Assembly: GCA_034509425.1 (NCBI GenBank)
Contig: JAVTVJ010000047.1
Location: forward strand, 62,001 to 126,000
Direction of reading: 5' to 3'
Length of the DNA stretch: 64,000 bases
DNA from: Eopsaltria australis
Taxonomy: Eukaryota > Chordata > Aves > Passeriformes > Petroicidae
A program made the position numbers and the translations under genes. Shown here one piece after another: positions 34,153 to 43,095 of this stretch. Within the stretch, counting starts at the first letter, position 1. Every line of letters begins with the position of its first letter. The notes beneath the pieces were generated by a model. That model was not told the DNA's origin. It saw only the letters and a program-made list of their open reading frames with translations, and searched no databases.

Positions 34153-36501
34153 CTACTGTAAAAGGATCCTCTTGAGGTCCCTATGCTTTCTCTCCACCAG
34201 GGCTTGCCCGGTGGGAGAATGCAGAATGCCCGTAATATGTCTGACTCCCCAGTCCTGCATAAAATCTCTGATGGCAGCGGAGACGTATGCAGGACCATTG
34301 TCAGTCTTGATCTCCTTGGGCACCCCCAAAACGGAGAATGCCAAGGTAAGATGTTTCCTTACATCTTTGGCTTTTTCCCCCGTCTGGGCCGATGCAAACA
34401 CAGCTCCAGAAAATGTGTCTACTGACACATGGAGGTATTTTAGTCTACCAAACGGAGGAAAATGTGTGACATCCATTTGCCACAGGTCATTAGCATTTAA
34501 ACCTCTCGGATTGACCCCCTGGCTGAAAGATGGAACCTGATACTCTTGGCAGCTCGGGCATGTGGCCACTATGGCTCTGGCTTGCTCTAGAGAGAGATTA
34601 AACATCCTCCGGAGCGCCGGCACATTTTGGTGAAAACATTGGTGGCTCAAGCGTGCCTGTGCAAAGATGTCAGGGATATTACACTTCAGCACTGGCATCG
34701 CTAGGGCGTTGGCTCTCGCGTTCCCTTCTGCGATGAATCCTGGCAAACCTGAGTGCGACCTTACGTGCATAACAAAGAACTGGTGCTTGCGGTGGGACAG
34801 GAGCTCTACTAATCTCCCAAGCAAACCAAACAGTTTACGATTTTGGACCTCCTTAAGCAAAGAGTGTTCAGCTCTGGATACTACTCCGGCCACATATGCC
34901 GAATCAGTTATCAAATTGACAGGTCGCTCCTCAAACCTCTCGAATACTCTGACTACTGCGGCTAATTCAGCAATCTGTGGAGAACTCTCCACAGTGTGAA
35001 CTTCCTCGTCCCACGCAAGGGTTTCTGGGTCTCTCCAAGTGAAAACTGACTTGTGGGACGACCCAGAGCCGTCGGTAAAAACTGTCACAGCATTCTTAAT
35101 TGGTGTTTTACTTTGAATGAATTTTGGTGCCAATTCGAATTCTGTGTTAAATAAATGATGTTTTAATTTCTCGTTACCAATTTGACCTGAGTAGTTTTCT
35201 AAAGCCAACTGAAGGTTCTCGCTCTCCTGGAAGACTTCTTCAAACTGTTCGTTCTTCCAGGGCACTGTTATGTACGCAAAGTTGCACCCAGCAAGGGTGC
35301 GGAGCCGAGACCGAGCTCGTGTGATGAGCTCAGCCACCAAGTCTTGTGGCCTTGAAATTGTCTTGGACAGGGTATGGGGCAAGAACACCCACTCCACTAT
35401 CAGGAGTGAATCCTTGGCCCCTCCGTCCCATTGAAAGATCAACCCGTGATATAGCGGTGTCTTTCCCAATATTGTAAATCGGAAGGGGAGGACTGGGTTG
35501 ACACGGTGTGCTTCCCGAGTGCAGATGGCTAACAGTACCTTTTCCACGACGTGGATAGCTTCAGGAGTCATCTCTACTGGGCTGCCCAATGCCTGGCCAC
35601 CTTTGAGGAGATCGAAGAGGGGCGCCAGCTCCATAGTCTTCAGACCCAACAAGGGTCGAATCCAATTCATGGATCCGCATAACTGATGAAGTTGGCGGAG
35701 GGTCTTTGGATGTTGTTCCAGTTTCAGGAGCTGGGGGACAATGGTCCTCTCCGAAATCTTCATCCCTAGGTATTTCCACGGTTCTTCCCGTTGTACCTTT
35801 TCAGGCTGGACCTCCATGCCTGCTGCTTCTATTGCTTGGATGACACTGGTTAAAGTCTTGTCCATGTATTCTTTTTCTGGAGCACATACTAGTACATCAT
35901 CCATATAATGGATGATCTTTGCTTTTGGGAATGCCTTCCGAACAGGGGAGAGCACCTCGGAGACGTACCACTGGCATATTACAGGGGAATTTTTCATTCC
36001 CTGAGGTAATACGAGCCAGTGGTATCTCCTCATTGGTGCCTCCCTGTTCACAGATGGAACAGAAAAGGCGAACCTTGGTGCATCTTCTGGATTCAGTGGG
36101 ATGGAAAAGAAACAGTCTTTAATATCTATGACGGCTAAAGGCCAACCTCTCGGCAGCATTGTTGGTGAAGGCAACCCTGGCTGTAGGGGTCCCATCTCCT
36201 CCATGACTTTATTGATCGCTCGTAGGTCATGGAGGAGTCTCCATTTTCCTGTCTTAGGCTTTTTAATTACAAAAACTGGTGAATTCCACGGACTTGAGGA
36301 AGGGGCAATATGTCCCTTTTTCAGCTGTTCTTCGACTAACTCTTCTAATGCACGCAATTTCTCTCCACGAAGGGGCCACTGCTCCACTCTAACTGGCTGG
36401 TCGGTGAGCCACTTGATGGCTGGAGTGGCGCGTGCTGCAGTGACCCCCCCTAGAAACCCCTCGCTGGTGTTAATGGAGGGATCTCTAGGGTTGCCCCCCA
36501 C
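34153..36501 (-). CDS. pol: Provirus B pol: RT, RNase H and integrase core
   Basis: An open frame of 782 codons. RT comes first ([50 protein letters not shown], and catalytic YMDD at residues 199-202). The connection and RNase H follow (TDGSG, IAELAA, ITDSAYVAG). Integrase has an intact zinc finger (HQCFH and CPSC) and the catalytic triad D677 (WQMDVT), D734 (KTDNGPAY) and E770 (GQALVE), with the expected 35 residues between the last two. It overlaps the protease frame in the -1 phase, so it would be expressed as a frameshift product. It stops at a TAG soon after the catalytic Glu, losing the integrase C-terminal domain. All visible RT and RNase H catalytic residues are present. Sequence type is ERV-K/betaretrovirus-like. 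Confidence 0.92.
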   Translation of the reverse strand: MGGNPRDPSINTSEGFLGGVTAARATPAIKWLTDQPVRVEQWPLRGEKLRALEELVEEQLKKGHIAPSSSPWNSPVFVIKKPKTGKWRLLHDLRAINKVMEEMGPLQPGLPSPTMLPRGWPLAVIDIKDCFFSIPLNPEDAPRFAFSVPSVNREAPMRRYHWLVLPQGMKNSPVICQWYVSEVLSPVRKAFPKAKIIHYMDDVLVCAPEKEYMDKTLTSVIQAIEAAGMEVQPEKVQREEPWKYLGMKISERTIVPQLLKLEQHPKTLRQLHQLCGSMNWIRPLLGLKTMELAPLFDLLKGGQALGSPVEMTPEAIHVVEKVLLAICTREAHRVNPVLPFRFTILGKTPLYHGLIFQWDGGAKDSLLIVEWVFLPHTLSKTISRPQDLVAELITRARSRLRTLAGCNFAYITVPWKNEQFEEVFQESENLQLALENYSGQIGNEKLKHHLFNTEFELAPKFIQSKTPIKNAVTVFTDGSGSSHKSVFTWRDPETLAWDEEVHTVESSPQIAELAAVVRVFERFEERPVNLITDSAYVAGVVSRAEHSLLKEVQNRKLFGLLGRLVELLSHRKHQFFVMHVRSHSGLPGFIAEGNARANALAMPVLKCNIPDIFAQARLSHQCFHQNVPALRRMFNLSLEQARAIVATCPSCQEYQVPSFSQGVNPRGLNANDLWQMDVTHFPPFGRLKYLHVSVDTFSGAVFASAQTGEKAKDVRKHLTLAFSVLGVPKEIKTDNGPAYVSAAIRDFMQDWGVRHITGILHSPTGQALVERKHRDLKRILLQ

Positions 36502-37325
36502 TGGGACATCACATCTCTTCCTAACAGGTTAAAGCCAAGAGGCAGGACGAATGGGCGGACAGATGCCGTGTGTCCGTCAGGGCCTTGAATAAGAATATCC
36601 AAAGTGCTCCTCTGCGGAGTCACTTGATCCCCTACACCATAAAGTCCACGTGGGGCTTCTTTGGTCCCCCACGCTGACGGCCAGTCTGCATTTGAGATAA
36701 CAGTCACATCGGCACCTGTATCAAGCATGCCATAACATGTTGTAGATGACAGTCCATTGATTAACTTACAATCAATAACTGGTTTGTCTTTGCCTATAAC
36801 TTCCATCCACCAGACGTAAGGTGTTTTTCTATCTCTGGGGAGGTTGTCTGGCAAAACCAACGCCTGTCCAATCCACGTTCCCTTGGGTAAAAACCAAGGC
36901 GTGGTGTTGGGGCACAAGGTCAAACTTAAGTTTTTTCTGGGATGGTAAGTTTTAATTTCAGGTACCACGAAAATCCCCGGGGGACCCCGACTGGAGTCTC
37001 CTATTAGTAAGACAGTCATAGTTTGGGAGGGGGCGTCCCTTAGCGTAACTGGAACGTGTTGAAATTCGTGAGATGTCAAGTGTAGCGTGTAACTTGTGAC
37101 AACCTGGTACCTGTTTCCTGTAGTCAGTTCTGGTCCGTCAGTCCTTTGAAGATGTCTCGTGGATGATGCCGATGTCAGGGCAGAGCCTCCTTCCCCCACA
37201 GCCTTTAATTTGTTGTTTGCGGAGCGCGGCGCTGCTCCGCGCCCCCATTCTTGTTTCCCGATACCTGTAACATCGCTGGAGGTGGTTGCATCCACCACGG
37301 AAACATAGGTGGAAATGGTCCCCAT
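36450..37325 (-). CDS. pro: Provirus B pro: degenerate dUTPase-like region and protease
   Basis: An open frame with 291 codons from its first ATG; translation would really enter from gag by frameshifting. The C-terminal half is a retropepsin: active site MLDTGADVTVIS, flap region near GLYGVGDQ, and LGFNLLGRDVMSQW at the end. The region before it keeps the outline of a betaretroviral dUTPase (IGDSSRGPPGIFVVP, later PKGTWIGQALVLP), but the catalytic GxIDxDYxG segment is unrecognisable. It therefore looks like a dUTPase fold without activity. Its phase relative to the gag capsid frame is not the expected -1, so at least one indel has occurred upstream. It overlaps pol by 52 bp in the expected -1 phase. 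Confidence 0.8.
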   Translation of the reverse strand: MGTISTYVSVVDATTSSDVTGIGKQEWGRGAAPRSANNKLKAVGEGGSALTSASSTRHLQRTDGPELTTGNRYQVVTSYTLHLTSHEFQHVPVTLRDAPSQTMTVLLIGDSSRGPPGIFVVPEIKTYHPRKNLSLTLCPNTTPWFLPKGTWIGQALVLPDNLPRDRKTPYVWWMEVIGKDKPVIDCKLINGLSSTTCYGMLDTGADVTVISNADWPSAWGTKEAPRGLYGVGDQVTPQRSTLDILIQGPDGHTASVRPFVLPLGFNLLGRDVMSQWGATLEIPPLTPARGF

Positions 37326-37350
37326 TGTGGTGGCGCGATGGTCTGTGGCG

Positions 37351-39302
37351 TCACTGTTGGTGGCTATAACGACACACTCGAAGAAGGCTTATGGTAATTA
37401 TTATTTGACTGTTTCGAATTATTAATTCTTGCTTTTTACAGTCTCTCGAAAAATGTCCTGGAGTACCGCAATTATAACACTTAGCTTTCATACGACTGTC
37501 CAATTCCGTTACAAAGATCATTGGTTTATGTTTTTGTCGTGACCCTCCATTATCTTGCTCTGATCTTGCCCTAATTTCAGAGCATCGCTCAGTAATAAGC
37601 TCGATGGTGGGGGGGGACTCCACAGGTAGTGAATCTATGACCCGTCGACAGTCATCATTTGCATTCTGGCATACCAATTCTATTAGCATTTCTTTTAACA
37701 TTTTCAGATCAGTTATGGTCCTCGCCATCGCCTCCTGGAGGCGGTCTACAAACACACTAAAATTCTCCTCAGGTCCTTGCCTGATCTCAGTATAACTCTT
37801 GACGGGACCCATATCCACTGGAATGCTAAATAGAATTCTTTTGGCTAACATCTGAATGTCTAATAGAACGTCTTCTGGAATATTTGAGGCCTGGTCTTGG
37901 GCCTTTGCAAAGTTTCCCTCCCCCGTTAGATGGTCCATGGTAAGATTCGCTTTATTAGGGTCACTCTTATAGTTTTCTAACAATTTCTGTAATTCTCGTT
38001 TCCATTTTTTATCCCATATCCAATACTGTGACTCAATAAATAGACTTGACATTAGTGTCTTAATGTCCTTGGGCACTAAAACCGATGATTCAAAGGTGGC
38101 ATTGACAAGGCCTTTGAAATAGGACGAGTCTCTACCGAACTCCTTCCCCGCCTTACAAATGTCTTTCACTGTCCACTGGGGAATCGATTCCCATTTAGGG
38201 TTAGCCCCCTGCCTGTTGTACATGACCGGCGCAGCGAACGGCAATGCCGTGGTGCCGGCCAGGGCTATGCATGCCTCAGGGCTACCCCCTTCCGGTACGG
38301 ACTCGTGGGAACTGGAACCCGGAGCGTGGGAACCCGGAGGGGAGGTGGGGCTCACAGTGGGAGGAGTCGGGAGGTGGGTGGGCTGCGCGGAGGAGGGGGC
38401 TGGGTTGGGGACCGAAGGGGCGGAGAAGGCGTGGGGGTGGAGCTGGGAAGGAGGGAGGGGGCCCGACGGATTGACACCTTCGGCCGCAAGGGGTGGGACC
38501 GACGAAGAGCCAACCGACGGAGGGTAGGAGGGACCAGGGGTTGAGAGGAAAGGGTTCCCGCCTTTGACTCCCGCGCCCGCGCAGCCCGCGCAATGAGTGT
38601 CGCATTAGGCCCCCCGTTCGCGGCGCCATTATGTGGTGGCGCAGATTTTATGTCACCGACGCCATTTCGGCGTGGCGCGGTTCTGAAATCACCGACGCCA
38701 TCTTGGCGTGGCGCAGCAATAATTTCTTTATCACTAACATAACTCAGGGGACAAGACGCAACAGGCGCAATCGGGGAAATGGGCTGAGGGATGAGGGCAA
38801 GGGTAGGAGCCGTCCTGGGGTGGCCAGTCTCGGGGCGGAAAGGGTTGGTGGAGCCGCTACGAGGGTCGGAGCTTTTAATGCTCCGGATTTCTCCCCCGAG
38901 CCAGTGGCTATCGGGGGGTACCTCCGCAGGTTCTCCACCCAGGACAGAGGGTACTGGATCGAGGGTAATGAGGGGTTGGTCAGAGGAGGGGGTTTCAACA
39001 ACTTTTAAACTTTCCCCGTTATTTGCCCAAACGCGGAAAACTAAAATTTGCAAAGGAAAAAACTCCCGAACTGAATCGTCCCCTGAGTTTGCTATTTCTG
39101 TTAACCTGTTCCCCACTTGGTCCCAAAAAGAAATTTGTAAAACAACAGAAGGATGGCTATAAGGCACGAACTTAACAACCCACTTAAAAAACTTTTTCAA
39201 AAGTCTCTTATTAAAATTTTCCCCAGCCCCAATCAACTTAATTTTAACAGTATAATACAAATAAGAAAGCTCCCTCTCCTTTTTTGACAAATGGATTCCC
39301 AT
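37351..39302 (-). pseudogene. gag: Provirus B gag, frameshifted
   Basis: The start MGIHLSKKERE at 39302 has Gly2 for myristoylation and a basic matrix domain, followed by a Pro-rich linker with a 12-residue tandem repeat (APRQDGVGDFRT-like). This frame (39302-38352) ends in the linker, and capsid continues in another frame (38355-37351), so there is an indel near 38350. The second frame carries capsid, the major homology region (QGPEENFSVFVDRL) and one zinc knuckle, CYNCGTPGHFSRDC. The phase between nucleocapsid and protease is also off. The leader from primer site to ATG is about 350 nt and contains a run of 20 A on the minus strand (plus 39358-39377). Gag is probably not made whole. Confidence 0.87.
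38625..38720 (-). repeat. 36-bp tandem repeats with inverted arms in provirus B gag
   Basis: About two and a half copies of a 36-bp unit encode the 12-residue repeat APxxxGVGDxxx. Each unit contains an ACGCCA...TGGCGT inverted repeat able to fold into a small hairpin. One unit contains CAAGATGGCG on the minus strand, like a YY1 site. Confidence 0.75.
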
Positions 39303-39650
39303 TTTGTCGAAGGAGGTTTTCCCTCACTCCCGAAAAGAAATGTAAGGTAGCGGAAACTTTTTTTTTTTTTTTTTTTTCCAAGAGCTTACCGCTCTTCTCG
39401 GTTTTTTCGGCACAAAGCCTTTCGATGTGGTCCCGAAGACACACGACACGAAAAAACAGTCCGGTCCGCTAAAAGAAATCCAAAACTTGGGGTGAGGGTC
39501 TCCGCGGCGAGCAGTTCTCTCGCACCCCGTGCGAGAGGTCGCTGCTCGCCCACAAAATCCCCCCTCTAAAACAGGAGGTGGTTTTGCGGGGCTTGGTCCA
39601 CAACGCGTCGTTGCTGGTGGAAGCAAGCAGTCCTTTGTGATTCCAAAGAA

Positions 39651-39668
39651 TCACAACGTTGGGCACCA
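39651..39668 (-). promoter_or_regulatory. Primer binding site of provirus B
   Basis: On the minus strand, two bases after the 5' LTR, the site reads TGGTGCCCAACGTTGTG. It resembles a lysine tRNA (Lys1,2) site with a few changes, one of them a CpG-type C to T. Confidence 0.6.
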
Positions 39669-39670
39669 AG

Positions 39671-40332
39671 TATAAAAATAAAAAGATCGCCGCCGCTTGG
39701 GGGGGGACGGTGTTCTTCCTTCTCTTCCACTGTCCCGGGAGCCCCCGAGCCGCCTGCCGGTGGTTGCTCCTAGCTCGCCTGAGGGACCTCGAATGCCCTA
39801 ACCGCAAGGTGGGCAGACGAGGGAGACACGCAGCCTCATCAGGGACTAGGAGCGTTGGTGGGTCGCAGGTTATTCCCGGAATCACAGTAGGACCGCGGAG
39901 AATAAAGAGCGACTCTTTGACTGGGTAGCAGAGAAAGGTTTAATATCTCTGAATCCCGGGGCCAAAGAGCCTCGAGCTAGCTCGTGCAACGGCTTATAAC
40001 GGAACTGATCAACTAATCACAAAAGGGTACTGGGGAGGAGTTGGGGAGAAGCTGGGGAGATACAACCAACAGGATGGGAACAGGGGAGGAGACGAGGGTA
40101 ATTAACGAATCACAACATACAGAACTCTGAACTTTCCAGAACAGGGGGAAGATTTGAATTTGGATTGACAACATACTGAACTAATAACTACATACTGGGA
40201 GGAACTCGGGGGAGTGGTCCAGCTCAGGGCTAGACCACGGTGGTTTCTAATGCAGGGGTGGCACTCGGGCTCGCCCACCAGGAGCGGCCCAGGGGCTTTT
40301 TTGGTTTTTGTTCTATATCTACCACCCCAACA
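39671..40332 (-). repeat. 5' LTR of provirus B (662 bp)
   Basis: Begins TGTTGGGG on the minus strand and ends TTTTTATA. It carries a TATA box (GTTATAAGCC, plus 39991-40000) and a probable ATTAAA poly(A) signal (plus 39939-39944). Confidence 0.92.
39939..40000 (-). promoter_or_regulatory. TATA box and ATTAAA of the provirus B 5' LTR
   Basis: On the minus strand GTTATAAGCC is followed about 50 bp later by ATATTAAACC. Both are kept in the 3' LTR. Confidence 0.5.
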
Positions 40333-40338
40333 CTGGGG

Positions 40339-40876
40339 CAGATCCCTAAGTGGTTTGCCCTGTAGATGGGCCGGGTTTCCTGAGGGCTGGCTTCACTGTC
40401 CCCACCTGCCACTCTCCTGTCTATCATCTTTAGGTTCCAGAAAGTACATCGTTACTTAGTAGTTGATTGTGTTATCCCCTTGCCAGTCTCCCCTTCTCCT
40501 CCCCTTTCCCTTCCCAGTTGGTTCCTTTCCCCTGATCCCTCCCTGGTTCCTCCCCTGAGCCCATAAGTGATTGGTTTGTAATCCCTCAATAAAAGTCTGA
40601 TGCAGAGGGCACCCCGGGTCATTCCCCTGGATGTCCAGAGAGCTGTTACCACTGCGTTACAGTGTTTCTATTATTCTGGGGCGAAAGAACCCTCCCGCAG
40701 TACTCCGGCTCTTTGGTTACCGTGTCCACCGTAAAGGGAGGCAAGGCCTGTGGCCAGGGACGTAAGGATCCGACAGCACTGGACCTGCTCAGGTTGGGGA
40801 CACTGGCTTGTAAACGCCGTGGGGCTGCTGTCCGAGACCCTGGTGGGCAGCTGGCCAGCCCACGCCATCGGCCACA
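40339..40876 (+). repeat. 5' LTR of element C, remainder
   Basis: Continues the LTR after provirus B and ends GGCCACA. It holds an ATTGG (CCAAT) box and CAATAAAAG at about 40587-40595, which could act as TATA-like promoter element or poly(A) signal. The last 215 bp are nearly identical to the 3' LTR, while the first part differs much more. Confidence 0.88.
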
Positions 40877-40878
40877 TT

Positions 40879-40896
40879 TGGCGCACCGAACAGGGA
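40879..40896 (+). promoter_or_regulatory. Primer binding site of element C, lysine type
   Basis: TGGCGCACCGAACAGGGA follows the 5' LTR after two bases. It matches the common lysine (Lys3) primer site except for one extra A. Confidence 0.7.
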
Positions 40897-41254
40897 TCAC
40901 TGGCTGACCGCTGGTGATCACTGCGGAATTGTCCTTGGCCACTTGGTGGCCAAGTGCGCCTTCGGAGCAGCTGACGCCCTGACAAACCTGTCCCCAGTTT
41001 TACGGGTCTTGTTCCTAAGGGAGACCAAGTAACTCCCCCGAAGAGGAAGACGGCGGAGCCTTGGTCGAGCCGGAGCCAGGATTCCAGGAGTTTTAAGTTG
41101 GTGCCGGCTGGGAACAGCTTCGCAGTCCGAGACCAGAAGCCAGAGGTGCTGCACAGGGATCGTATGGGTCCACTCAGGTAGTTACATGCAGAGCTCCCTT
41201 GCACCACCCCTTTTCCTTTTTTCCTGGATCCTGAGATTAATTTTGTGAAACGAC

Positions 41255-42555
41255 ATGGGTGCCAGACTTAGTCGCTCACAATGGGAGGTTTATATCCAAG
41301 GTAAAATTACCCTGGATTTGGTGGGGGGAAAGTACAGAAAAGGGATTCTAAAAAAGCTTATTAAGTGGATTTTTGTTAACATTCATTCTGTTTCTGTAAA
41401 GTCAGTCGCTACCTTAAGATTTTGAGATTAAGTTCGGGAAAAGCTGATTACAGTCGTACGTTCTGGGGACCAGGAAGTTTATAAGTTCTTTTTGTTACTT
41501 ATTTTAATTTGTGATGCTTTAACGGAAGGGGAAAAAAGTTTGGGGACTCCAGTTAATCCCATCCCCCTTACCCCAAGCCCTTGTTCCTCTCACCTCTCCA
41601 CCCCACAGCGGGAGGGTTTGCGGCGGGTACCCCATTTGTCAGTGCAGGGGGATTCCCCTAACGAGCAGATGCGCTGCCGCCCCCCTGATCCCCCTCGATC
41701 CCCCATGCACCCCGACCGTTTTGGGACTGGCCATCCCGTTTCGGACTTTTCCTTGGCCCTCTTTCCTAATCCCCCATTTCCAGTCGCGCTGATTGCACCC
41801 CCCCCCCCCTCCCCCCCCCCCCCTTCCCCCCCCCCCCCCCCCCATTACTGTATAGGCTTGCGAAATTGCAGTGCGAGTTTGAATCAAGCTGACCGCGCGA
41901 CAGGCTGCAGTACGCTGGGAATTCGCAATCGCGGCATGAGTTTGAATGCTGGTCACGAGACGGGCTGTAGTACGATCGTGTTACACAATACATGCTCGAG
42001 TCAAGATGGCCACGACCAGCGCTGCATGCGCGATCCAAGATGGCGCTGGCCACTTGGCAGGGAGCACTGCCCCTGAGAACATGTGCACGGGTGCCCTTGC
42101 CTCTCCCTTCCGTCCCTCCCCTGACTCCACCCCCCTGATGCGTCGCCCTTAGTCGGGTCCCTCCCAGACTGCGTCGGTGGGTGTCACCACGTCGGGCCCC
42201 TCATGTATCATCGGGAATCCCCCCCGGCCCAGACCACGGTTACCGCCCCTTCGCGTGCGGCCTCCGCCCCCCCCCACTGGTGCCTCCGCCCAATCCACCG
42301 GTGACCCCGCCCCTAGTTACCGCCCACACCCAGGCTCCCGCGCCACTTGGGCTGTGGCGGGGGGGGCCCGGCCCGGCCGGGGCTCCCGCACCGCTTGTGA
42401 CGTGGCAGGGGACCATCAGGCATACCAGGGCTTGCAGCACATGGAACCTGGGTGCCCGGGAGCAGCGGCCTATGCCGCGGAGCGGGGGGAGGAGGGGGAA
42501 TGGGGAGCCTGTATTCCAGGTACCATTCCAGCAGCCCATGACACCAGCTCGCACC
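41255..42555 (+). pseudogene. gag: Element C gag remnant
   Basis: The start MGARLSRSQWEVYIQGKI at 41255 has Gly2 for myristoylation and is related to the matrix of provirus B. Two in-frame stops (TGA and TAA, around 41420) interrupt it, and the same frame resumes at about 41492. A proline-rich linker follows, with a 46-nt C-rich tract (41798-41843) and two degenerate 60-bp repeats (about 41865-41985). Past 42076 another frame carries a further Pro/Gly-rich linker. Capsid, its major homology region and zinc knuckles are absent. At about 42555 the sequence joins directly to the tail of integrase. The element has therefore lost everything from capsid to the integrase core. Confidence 0.75.
41798..41843 (+). 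repeat. Poly-C tract
   Basis: Runs of 12, 13 and 18 C split by single or double T. The complementary strand has matching G-runs that could form a G-quadruplex. Length may be affected by sequencing. Confidence 0.8.
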
Positions 42556-42559
42556 ATAG

Positions 42560-42641
42560 AGAGGTGGCTTGGAAACGGAGAAAAAAGAAAAAGATCAACA
42601 AAAATAATGAAAATAAAAATCAAGAACCGACTGATTCCTAG
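42560..42641 (+). pseudogene. pol: Element C pol remnant: integrase C-terminal tail
   Basis: The short stretch encodes VAWKRRKKKKINKNN and ends at a TAG. It matches the basic tail of the provirus B integrase (WKRRKKKTRQQ), at the DNA level too. It is all that remains of pol. Confidence 0.65.
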
Positions 42642-42701
42642 ACTGCAACATAACTTAAATCGCGCGGCCCAAGGTGTTGAGTTCTTCCTATGAAGCTAAG
42701 G

Positions 42702-42824
42702 CTGAATCACCCGGCGACTGCCATCACGACTGCGACCGCCTCCAGCACTGCACCCCGCCATGGCCTCCGTCTCCGAACTCGCCTGCATCTACTCCACCTT
42801 CATCCTGCACGGCAACGAGGTCAC
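42702..42824 (+). pseudogene. RPLP1: Captured host RPLP1 5' end (5'UTR plus first 22 codons)
   Basis: From the ATG at 42760 the sequence reads MASVSELACIYS and then TFILHGNEVT, matching the very conserved N-terminus of ribosomal stalk protein P1 at most positions. About 58 bp of GC-rich sequence before the ATG is probably its 5' untranslated region. The piece is flanked by an 11-bp direct repeat TGAAGCTAAGG (42691-42701 and 42825-42835). It breaks off after the codon for Thr22; no later exon or poly(A) follows, so it is not an ordinary LINE-made retrocopy, which would keep the 3' end. The frame stays open past the junction to a TAG at 42922, giving a 54-codon chimeric frame ending in a hydrophobic stretch. 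Capture by template switching during reverse transcription is a plausible origin. Confidence 0.8.
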
Positions 42825-42921
42825 TGAAGCTAAGGACAGTCTGATCTATAGGCCACAGGAGGTGGCCTCCAGAGGGTTCTGGACTTTGGGTTTCCCCCTA
42901 TTTTTACATTTTGGTTCCTTT

Positions 42922-42985
42922 TAGTTATCTTTATTGTTGTATGTCTTTTAAGTTGGTCTGAAGCCCTTTTATTCTCATTTATATT
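42922..42985 (+). repeat. Direct repeat DR1 in element C
   Basis: About 60 bp (TTAGTTATCTTTATT, then AAGTTGGTCTGAAGCCC) recurs in diverged form at 43602-43659. The two copies bracket 0.6 kb just before the polypurine tract. Confidence 0.65.
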
Positions 42986-43095
42986 GATGCCTGAAGGATT
43001 TTTTCTGCTTTTCTTCTGAATATTTCTTACACTGTTCCCTATATTCACAAGTATTAGCATGCATACTTGTGATGCTTTAGGTGATAGTTTAGCCT

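Larger units (their letters stand above)
31555..40332 (-). mobile_element. Provirus B: nearly full-length gag-pro-pol-env ERV
   Basis: An 8.78-kb provirus on the minus strand inserted in the 5' LTR of element C, with target duplication CTGGGG at 31549-31554 and 40333-40338. The LTRs begin TGTTGGGG and end TTTTTATA. They differ by eight substitutions and one G-run length change; all eight are transitions and six fall at CpG sites. Pol and dUTPase-like/protease frames resemble betaretroviruses, while Env resembles alpharetroviruses, so the lineage is a recombinant. Gag is broken, Pol has a single stop near its end, and Env is open. This is the youngest-looking and most complete element here apart from A's LTR pair. 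Confidence 0.92.

Noticed and set aside
38159..38629. Gly/Arg/Trp-rich plus-strand frames
   Set aside because: Antisense of the Pro-rich gag linker of provirus B.
42760..42924. Chimeric 54-codon frame as a working RPLP1 gene
   Set aside because: Only the first 22 codons match RPLP1; the helical bundle, hinge and acidic C-terminal tail needed for ribosome function are missing.
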